This document shows, in pieces, positions 23,784 through 29,856 of a DNA stretch of 31,340 nucleotides. Numbering within the stretch: position 1 is the stretch's first letter; each line of letters begins with the position of its first letter. Below the pieces are notes generated by a model that saw only the letters and a list, made by a program, of their open reading frames with translations, had not been told where the DNA came from and did not search any database. The position numbers and the translations under genes were made by a program. The stretch comes from Acidobacteriota bacterium (GTDB lineage: Bacteria > Acidobacteriota > UBA6911 > RPQK01 > JADFOI01): NCBI GenBank assembly GCA_022545645.1, contig JACZQQ010000003.1, forward strand, positions 1 to 31,340, given 5' to 3'.

Positions 23784-26567
23784 TCAACCACGTCCCTTGT
23801 CGATCTCCTTGAGAATCTCGAAGCAGCGAGAACAGAGGGTGGGTATTTCGCTGTGTGACCCCACCGATGGAGAATAGGTCCAGCAGCGCTCGCACTTGTC
23901 TCCCGGGGCCTTGGAAACACTCACTTCGATCTCTTCTCCGGACAGTTCCGAACTCTGAGTCAGCTCGACGTCAGAAACAATAAACAAGAAGCGAAGATCT
24001 TTAGAGAAAGTTTTCAAGTACTCGAAGATTTCCGGACCACACCGAATTTCCACTTTGGCCTCCAGAGAATTGCCAATCTGTTTTTCCTGTCGGCTTTCCT
24101 CCAGCGTTTTGCTGACCTTGGCCCGAATCTCCAGAAGTCGTATCCACCGATTCAGTAGCTCGTCGTCTCGATACTTATCGATCTCCTGAGAAAATTCAGC
24201 CATATGGACCGACTCAACCGGTTCACCCTGGAGATAAAGATTCTTCCAAATCTCTTCACAAGTGAAGGGCAGGATGGGCGCGAAAAGCCGGACAAGAGTG
24301 TCGGTGATTCTAAAGAGTGCTGTTTGGGCAGACCTCCGATCGAGCGAGTCGGGAGCCAGGACATAAAGACGGTCCTTTAAAACATCGAAGTAGAAATTAG
24401 ACAAGTCAACGACGCAAAAATTGTAAAGGGTATGATACACGACGTGAAATTCAAAGTTCCGGTAGGCTTCCCGAACCCGGCGCGCTACACGAGCCATGCG
24501 CGCCAGCGCCCAGCGGTCCAGCTCGGTCAAATCTTCGTCGATCACCGGTTGGTGGTGGTCGAAATCAAACAGGTTGCCCAACAGAAAACGATGGGTATTG
24601 CGGATCTTTCGATAAGCTTCCCGCAGCCGTGAAAGACCTTCCTCTCCCAAACGAGCGTCCTCTGTGTAGTTAATGGAGGAAACCCACAAACGGAGAATCT
24701 CCGCTCCATTGTCTTTCATCACATCAAGCGGAGAGATGACATTGCCGCGAGATTTGGACATAGCCCGTCCTTCCACGTCCAGCACCCAACCGTTACAGAT
24801 GACTGTACGGTAAGGCGCTGCGTCCCGAACACCCACAGCCACTAAAAGCGAGCTATGAAACCAGCCCCGGTATTGATCCCCTCCCTCCAGATAAACGTCT
24901 GCAGGCCAAGGCAGGTTCTCACGTTCTCCCAACACCACATGATGACTGACGCCGGAATCGAACCAGACGTCCAGAATGTCGTCTTCTTTTTCAAACTCAG
25001 TACTGCCACATTCACAGCGCGTACCTTCGGGTATCAGTTCGGAAGCCCTCAGCGAGAACCAGGCATCGGCACTCTGTTTCTGGAAAATATCAGCCACATG
25101 ATTGATCACCTCGTTCCGGAGCAGCGGCGACTGACATTCGCTGCAATAGAAGGCAACAATGGGTACCCCCCAGATCCTTTGCCGGCTAATACACCAGTCG
25201 GGCCGGGTGGCGATCATATTGCTGATCCGCTCTTCGCCCCATCCGGGGATCCAGCGCACCTTTTTGACCTCTTCCAGAGCCCGTTGTCGTAGTTGTGCGT
25301 GATCCATACTGATAAACCACTGCGAGGTCGCCCGAAAGATCACCGGATTGTGACAGCGCCAGCAATGTGGATAACTGTGCACAATGGGTTGTTCCGCCAC
25401 CAGCACCCCCTTTTCACCCATCAACTGGTTGATCTTCGGGTTGGCTTCAAACACCTGCAGATCTGCAAAGTGCTCCACCTCGGAGGTGAATCTACCCGAG
25501 GCGTCCACGGGACAGTACACCTCCAGTCCGTTCTCGATTCCCACCAGATAGTCGTCCTGGCCATGTCCGGGGGCGGTGTGAACAGCACCTGTGCCCTGTT
25601 CGAGTGTGACGTGGTCCCCCAGAATACTCTTCGATTCTCGATCCAGCCAGGGATGCCTGAAGACGAGATCTTTCAGGGCCTCTCCCTTGACCGTCCCTAC
25701 CACAGAATGGCTCTCAAACCCACACTCCTGGGCAACTTGTTCCAGCAACTCTCGGGAGATGATGTAGATCTCATCTGAAACTTCCACCAGGGAGTATTCA
25801 AAGTTGGGGTGAAAGCAAACGGCCAGATTGGCTGGGAGGGTCCATGGCGTCGTGGTCCAGATCAAGGCGAAGACCTTGCGCTTATCCCACTGGGGATCCA
25901 GACCGGCGGCCCCTTCGATGACCGGAAATTTCACATAGATGGAGGGACTGGTGTGATCGGCATACTCCACTTCCGCCTCCGCCAGAGCCGTTTCACAGGT
26001 AATACACCAGTGCACAGGCTTGAGTCCCTTGTAAACACTCCCCTGCTCCACAAATTTCCCGAAGAGTCTGGCCGTTTCCGCTTCGTAACGGTGGCTCATG
26101 GTCAGGTAGGGAGCGTCCCACTCTCCAAAAATGCCGAGTTGCTTGAACTCCTCTTTTTGGATCTCGACGAATTTTTGAGCATACTCTCGGCACTCACGGC
26201 GCACCTTGAGAAGGTCCATATTGGCTGTTTTTTTCCCCACAACTTTGATTTCGATGGGAAGACCGTGACAATCCCATCCCGGAAGGTAAGGAGCATCGTA
26301 CCCTTCCATGGTTTTGGACTTCACAATAAGGTCTTTCAGACTCTTGTTCAGAGCGTGGCCGAGATGAATATGTCCATTGGCATAGGGGGGACCATCGTGA
26401 AGAACAAAGACCTCTCGTCCCTTCCGTGCAGCACGGATTCGTTGATAAAGGTCCATCTTCTGCCACACTTCCAACATGCCCGATTCCAGCTTCGGAAGGT
26501 TCGCCTTCATGGAGAAGTCCGTTTTGGGCAGGTTAATTGTTTTTTTCAGGTCTAGCGACTCCGACAT
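23784..26567 (-). CDS. ileS: Isoleucyl-tRNA synthetase
   Basis: Class I synthetase charging tRNA-Ile. From ATG 26567 (927 aa), preceded by GGGGG, the HIGH motif is HLGH at 68-71. A CP1 editing domain follows, with the TTTPWTLPANLA threonine-rich site. The KMSKS motif is written AMSKS (in GRAMSKSRGN), and the anticodon domain ends in a zinc ribbon with CERC (892-895) and CSRC (912-915). The C-terminal zinc module is of the bacterial IleS1 sort. An open frame to 26645 adds a non-conserved 26 residues. It heads the ileS-lspA-lolA unit. Confidence 0.97.
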   Translation of the reverse strand: MSESLDLKKTINLPKTDFSMKANLPKLESGMLEVWQKMDLYQRIRAARKGREVFVLHDGPPYANGHIHLGHALNKSLKDLIVKSKTMEGYDAPYLPGWDCHGLPIEIKVVGKKTANMDLLKVRRECREYAQKFVEIQKEEFKQLGIFGEWDAPYLTMSHRYEAETARLFGKFVEQGSVYKGLKPVHWCITCETALAEAEVEYADHTSPSIYVKFPVIEGAAGLDPQWDKRKVFALIWTTTPWTLPANLAVCFHPNFEYSLVEVSDEIYIISRELLEQVAQECGFESHSVVGTVKGEALKDLVFRHPWLDRESKSILGDHVTLEQGTGAVHTAPGHGQDDYLVGIENGLEVYCPVDASGRFTSEVEHFADLQVFEANPKINQLMGEKGVLVAEQPIVHSYPHCWRCHNPVIFRATSQWFISMDHAQLRQRALEEVKKVRWIPGWGEERISNMIATRPDWCISRQRIWGVPIVAFYCSECQSPLLRNEVINHVADIFQKQSADAWFSLRASELIPEGTRCECGSTEFEKEDDILDVWFDSGVSHHVVLGERENLPWPADVYLEGGDQYRGWFHSSLLVAVGVRDAAPYRTVICNGWVLDVEGRAMSKSRGNVISPLDVMKDNGAEILRLWVSSINYTEDARLGEEGLSRLREAYRKIRNTHRFLLGNLFDFDHHQPVIDEDLTELDRWALARMARVARRVREAYRNFEFHVVYHTLYNFCVVDLSNFYFDVLKDRLYVLAPDSLDRRSAQTALFRITDTLVRLFAPILPFTCEEIWKNLYLQGEPVESVHMAEFSQEIDKYRDDELLNRWIRLLEIRAKVSKTLEESRQEKQIGNSLEAKVEIRCGPEIFEYLKTFSKDLRFLFIVSDVELTQSSELSGEEIEVSVSKAPGDKCERCWTYSPSVGSHSEIPTLCSRCFEILKEIDKGRG

Positions 26568-26692
26568 ATCCCCCTTCGTTGATTCATCCATTCGTCTATT
26601 CCAGCGGCGAGAACCTCCCGGCCCTATCCACGAAACTTGGAGCAAAGCAGAACTTTAACAAAAGAAATAGTTCTCTGTTGGGGAAATCAGAG

Positions 26693-26721
26693 GGAAATTC
26701 GGGGACTGTCCCCGAATTTCC
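26693..26721. repeat. Palindrome GGAAATTCGGGGAC-T-GTCCCCGAATTTCC
   Basis: A perfect inverted repeat with 14-bp arms and a one-base centre, located 8 bases beyond the tonB stop (minus strand) in the tonB-ileS gap. It has the same TTCGGGGAC core as the palindrome at 20908-20934. No U run follows. It may work as a Rho-independent-like barrier or be a REP unit. Confidence 0.65.
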
Positions 26722-26729
26722 AGGAGAGG

Positions 26730-27575
26730 CTAGCGCAGATTGAATTGGACTTCGATGGTAGCCAGGACATCCACTGGCTTTCCCTTGAGGGTACCGGGTC
26801 GGAATCTCCAATTGGCGGCAATTTCTTGAATCGCTTTCTCTTCCAGTCCGTAACCCAAGCCTCTGAGCACTTTGAAGCTATCCACCGTTCCGTCCTTTCG
26901 AATGACAGCCTGAAGAATGATGACCCCCTGAACTTTCGATTTGATGGCGTCGTCCGTGTAGCTCGGAGTGGTCTGCTGCAAAATTTGGGGCATGGTCACG
27001 CCACCACCGATGGTGTAGATTCCCCCATCGCCGGTTCCAGGACCTGTTCCATCAACGGGTCCTCTACCCGAACCACGGGCGGGAGGACCAGGAGGCGCTT
27101 CAATATCACCAATGTTTAAATCGGACGCTATCTCCGCCAATACCTTTGGGATCTCTTCGATCTCCTTCTTGTGGATGGGCTCAGGGGCATTGGGAGTGGG
27201 ATCGGGAATCGGAATCAGATCGGGCTTCGGTTCCGGCACCGTCGGTTTGGGTTCAGGTGGAATGACCTCAGGCGTGCTTCCCCCTCCGGCCAGAGCCGCA
27301 GGTTCAGCTAATTGTTTCAGTACCAGAACCTCTTGAGTGAGAATCAGGACCCGATCACCAAATGAGGGAAAAACGATGATAAAGAGCAGAATATGGAAAA
27401 GAGCGGACAAAACGGCAGCCACTTGCATGGGCTTGCGCCTGGAAATTTCCCCGTAAAAAGGATTCTGGGGATCGCCCGCATACTGAAAACGTTCGGCGTC
27501 GGTGATCTTAAGAGCAAAGAGTCCCTCTAGGAAATTCCTGCACCTTTCTAGAAAGCTTAACTCCTCTTCTGCCAT
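26730..27575 (-). CDS. TonB-family energy transducer
   Basis: Predicted inner-membrane protein spanning the periplasm to energise outer-membrane receptors. The 281 residues have a cytosolic N-terminus (1-50) and one transmembrane helix (about 51-71). A proline-rich spacer follows (about 100-150, with repeated PEPKP), then a Gly-rich linker (about 165-195), and a C-terminal TonB domain (about 200-281) containing QGVIILQAVIRKDGTV and NWRFRPGTLKGKPV. The WRFRPG motif is typical of the TonB_C family. No exbB/exbD genes are in the window. Such orphan TonB-domain proteins are numerous in Acidobacteria. Confidence 0.88.
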   Translation of the reverse strand: MAEEELSFLERCRNFLEGLFALKITDAERFQYAGDPQNPFYGEISRRKPMQVAAVLSALFHILLFIIVFPSFGDRVLILTQEVLVLKQLAEPAALAGGGSTPEVIPPEPKPTVPEPKPDLIPIPDPTPNAPEPIHKKEIEEIPKVLAEIASDLNIGDIEAPPGPPARGSGRGPVDGTGPGTGDGGIYTIGGGVTMPQILQQTTPSYTDDAIKSKVQGVIILQAVIRKDGTVDSFKVLRGLGYGLEEKAIQEIAANWRFRPGTLKGKPVDVLATIEVQFNLR

Positions 27576-27694
27576 CTTCTTATGGGTGTCCTCTCCCTAT
27601 CCTAGAAAAGTAAAAGTCTTCGAGTCAACGTACGCCTCTAATGGGATGAAAACTCAAGGGGAAAGTATCATTTTTGGCACTAAATTGTCGCCCC

Positions 27695-28381
27695 TTATTC
27701 TTCCTTCCGATGGATTCGCTGCCATGGCTGTGTCTCGAGAAACTCATGAGTCCGATGGGGAAAACCTTCCAAGTCGCTTTCCAGGTCCTTTCTCAGGCGG
27801 CGAAGATCGGCAGGCGTATCCACGTCATACCAGCAGGGAAGCAAGAAGAACTCATCAGTGGCCAATTTGTCCAGGGTTTCCTGCAAGACGACGTCAGTGC
27901 CCCAACTCATACTTTCAAAAAGCTCTTTTCTGGGCTCGGAAAGCGCCAGCAGGGAGTAACCCCCGTCTTCCACCGGACCGACCACCACCGGGAACCGGGA
28001 CAGCTTTTCCAGCGCTTCCTGGATATGCGCCAGTGGCAAAGAGGGACTATCGATTCCCAAAAGAACCACTCGATCCGAACTTCGGGAAACGATCTCATAG
28101 GCGTTCCACATCCGCTCACCCAGATCTTTACCTTGCTGATGATGCACTTGAATCGCTTTCGGGAGGTTGTGCTCCTGGACAAAGAGATTCCTTTCACCCT
28201 GGGAGCAGTCCGAGAGAAAGAGATATCGAGTAACGCTGAGACAAGCGGTCCGATCCAGCGTGTCCAACAGCAGAGCTTGATGAAGTTGAAGGCAACCCTC
28301 TGGAGTCAGAAAGGATTCTAGTCGTGTCTTGACTGCTCCTAACCGAGGGTAGCGGGAGAAAACCAGGAGAGCGTCACTCAA
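27695..28381 (-). CDS. TIGR04282-type glycosyltransferase (DUF2064, GT-A fold)
   Basis: A 228-residue nucleotide-sugar transferase-like protein. It begins with LLVFSRYPRLGAVKTRL, a pyrophosphorylase-like loop, then GIDSPSLPLAHI (metal-binding DxS region, about 104-115), GPVEDGGYSLLAL (about 135-147) and WYDVDTPADLRRL (about 184-196). Those motifs define the TIGR04282/DUF2064 family, some of which act in arsenosugar synthesis; no arsenic genes are near. The start is TTG 28381, 4 bases from a family A element and without a Shine-Dalgarno, so the leader comes from the element. The conserved N-terminus is intact. Confidence 0.85.
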   Translation of the reverse strand: MSDALLVFSRYPRLGAVKTRLESFLTPEGCLQLHQALLLDTLDRTACLSVTRYLFLSDCSQGERNLFVQEHNLPKAIQVHHQQGKDLGERMWNAYEIVSRSSDRVVLLGIDSPSLPLAHIQEALEKLSRFPVVVGPVEDGGYSLLALSEPRKELFESMSWGTDVVLQETLDKLATDEFFLLPCWYDVDTPADLRRLRKDLESDLEGFPHRTHEFLETQPWQRIHRKEE

Positions 28382-28385
28382 TACC

Positions 28386-28673
28386 AGTGTCCCGTCCCAT
28401 GAATACCATGACGTTTGTGGCGAGTGCGACGGCGTCGAGTTCGCGAAGCGACGACGACGCGATGTCTGTGTACATCACGGAGGAGGAGCGACAAAGAAAT
28501 CGATGTCGTCCCGCCGCCACCCTTCGGGCTGATGGGGGTTGCGGGTGATCTCGGGGCACCCGCTTGCGGGTCACTCGTCGTCGCCGATGTCCCTGCATCA
28601 CCTCCTCCTCGCTCCTTGATCTCCCCTCTCAAGCCCCATCAGCAAAATTCATGGTATTCATGGGACGAGACAC
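28386..28673. repeat. Family A foldback element, copy 2
   Basis: A 288-bp copy of the element at 4284-4557. The terminal repeats (28387-28417 with 28643-28673) pair at 28 of 31 positions. Five stem positions (28395, 28396, 28397, 28401 and 28407) differ from copy 1, and at each the partner base has changed too, so pairing is kept. The central GCTGATGGGG (28528-28537) and CCCCATCAGC (28634-28643) are conserved. A 20-bp mini-palindrome (28553-28572) is present here and absent from copy 1. Located 4 bases upstream of the glycosyltransferase start, it is followed 14 bases later by a family B element; together they fill the 517-base gap. Confidence 0.85.
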
Positions 28674-28687
28674 CAACTCGGGTTCAC

Positions 28688-28900
28688 AACCCGGATTATG
28701 CATAAATTCTCTACTGCACCGACGAAATCATCCGGCGTGCGTTGCGCACCGCCCGCGTTGCACTCGGTCGGCCTCCTCAACGTACCGTACAGTACGTTTG
28801 CGGGGGCCGACCCGCAAGCGGGTGCCCCCGCGCGTGGCGCAACGCACTCAGGTCGGCGATTTCGTCAGTTCGTGACGAGAACCTATGCACAATCCGGGTT
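28688..28900 (+). repeat. Family B element, full-length copy 2
   Basis: A 213-bp copy. Terminal repeats of 24 bp (28688-28711 and 28877-28900) agree at 21 positions. The internal hairpin AACGTAC/GTACGTT (28779-28798) carries an A-T pair where copy 1 has G-C, again a compensated change. The mini-palindrome GACCCGCAAGCGGGTGCCC sits at 28809-28827, at a different place from its position in copy 1. The left end also forms a short hairpin GGGTT-CAC-AACCC (28680-28692) with flanking DNA. The right end supplies two bases of the stop codon of the HNH gene. Confidence 0.85.
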
Positions 28901-29420
28901 AATGACTCCAAAAAATGTAGTTTTTCCAACTATCGGGGGTCTCGGACCCCCAGAGAAGGAAGTTGATTCTGTGAGGAAAACCGTATGGGGCCTTGGGCCG
29001 TCTCAAAAGCCTCACGCCGGCTTCTTCGGGTGTTCGATTTCCCTTTTTCCTGTTGCATCGAATGCAACAGGTGACGATGTTCTCCCAACTCTTATAACCT
29101 CCTCGAGCCACGGGGATCACATGGTCATAGTTGAGTTGGCTGGGAGAACACTTGCGCCCACAATACTGACAGCAATGACGATCCCGCGAGTAGATATTGC
29201 TTCGCGTGAACTTCACCTGATGGTGGTGTCGCTTCACCTTCACATAGCAAAGCAGCCGCAGCACAGAAGGCAGGGGAACGGAGAAGGAGACACTTCGAAT
29301 CTCGCGATCGTACTCCGCCAGTACCTCAACTTTTCGTAGGAAGAGCATACACAAGGCACGCTTCCACGAGATCACGTGCAAGGGCTCGTAAGTTGAATTC
29401 AAGACCAGTATCTGTTCCAT
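28899..29420 (-). CDS. HNH endonuclease family protein
   Basis: A 173-residue protein. The N-terminal 70 residues (VLNSTYEPLHVISWKRA) match the stand-alone bacterial HNH family. The nuclease core has zinc cysteines C84, C87, C119 and C122, the catalytic YDHVIPVARGG (D99, H100) and N114 in SWENIV. Many such proteins are chromosomal housekeeping-like nucleases of unknown target; none of the motifs is broken. The stop codon TAA is formed by the outer bases of the family B element plus one flanking base, so the last residues may differ from the ancestral C-terminus. Start ATG 29420, divergent from the DUF721-like gene. Confidence 0.88.
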   Translation of the reverse strand: MEQILVLNSTYEPLHVISWKRALCMLFLRKVEVLAEYDREIRSVSFSVPLPSVLRLLCYVKVKRHHHQVKFTRSNIYSRDRHCCQYCGRKCSPSQLNYDHVIPVARGGYKSWENIVTCCIRCNRKKGNRTPEEAGVRLLRRPKAPYGFPHRINFLLWGSETPDSWKNYIFWSH

Positions 29421-29456
29421 ACCCGGAAAAGAACTTCTACTGCATCGTCAGTTCCG

Positions 29457-29487
29457 TTGTCAACACTTTCGCTTCAATCACTATTAT
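29457..29487 (+). promoter_or_regulatory. Candidate promoter for the DUF721-like gene
   Basis: TTGTCA (29457-29462) and TATTAT (29482-29487) are spaced by 19 bases in the 100-base divergent gap. A second TATTAT lies at 29492-29497 but has no matching -35. Moderate similarity only. Confidence 0.3.
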
Positions 29488-29520
29488 CCAGTATTATCGC
29501 CCGTTGAGGTATGTACTTTC

Positions 29521-29805
29521 ATGAAAAGTGTTGGCTCGGTCCTCTCCCATTTCCTGGATAGGATTGCCTCGGACGAGGAGATTGCACTTATCTTTCTCAG
29601 TGAACTGTGGCCTCAAATTGTGGGAAAGGATTTGGCTTCCAAGAGCCGCCCGCTGGCTCTTCGGGATAAAAGATTGCTCCTGACTGTTCCCAGCGAGATC
29701 TGGGCCAAGGAGCTGACACAGCTACGAGAAATGCTGGTTCATGCTGTGAACAAGCATTGGGATTTGAGTTTGATTGAAAAAATCGATTTCGAGGTTCGTA
29801 CTTAG
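29521..29805 (+). CDS. DciA/DUF721-like protein
   Basis: A 94-residue protein with the DUF721 core: ELWPQIVGKDLASKSRPLAL (about 28-47), RLLLTVPSEIWAKELTQL (about 50-67) and a short KH-like C-terminus. In bacteria lacking DnaC-type loaders, DciA proteins of this family help load the replicative helicase DnaB. It lacks a long extension, so it corresponds to the minimal DUF721 module. Start ATG 29521 with GAGG about 11 bases upstream. Confidence 0.8.
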   Translation: MKSVGSVLSHFLDRIASDEEIALIFLSELWPQIVGKDLASKSRPLALRDKRLLLTVPSEIWAKELTQLREMLVHAVNKHWDLSLIEKIDFEVRT

Positions 29806-29817
29806 AAAACTCGAAAG

Positions 29818-29847
29818 TTGTCTAAGGCTACCCAAAACACCTATAAT
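29818..29847 (+). promoter_or_regulatory. Promoter for the beta-propeller gene
   Basis: TTGTCT (29818-29823) and a perfect TATAAT (29842-29847) are spaced by 18 bases. The predicted start of transcription (about 29853-29856) falls at or just before the ATG at 29857, leaving essentially no leader. Confidence 0.6.
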
Positions 29848-29856
29848 CAGCGGCTT

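Noticed and set aside
25809..26555. 248-codon open frame opposite ileS
   Set aside because: Antisense shadow of ileS; several similar frames lie opposite this long gene.
23784..26567. IleRS signature AMSKS in place of KMSKS
   Set aside because: This variant is found in other bacterial IleRS; all other motifs are intact, so I do not regard it as a defect.
27502..28321. Two open frames of more than 200 codons opposite the glycosyltransferase and tonB
   Set aside because: Antisense shadows without domains; the minus-strand proteins show conserved motifs.
29421..29455. Weak resemblance to the family B left end (CCCGGA then TTCTACTGCATCG)
   Set aside because: The match is short, gapped and lacks the ATGCAT motif and any right end; probably chance or a very old fragment.
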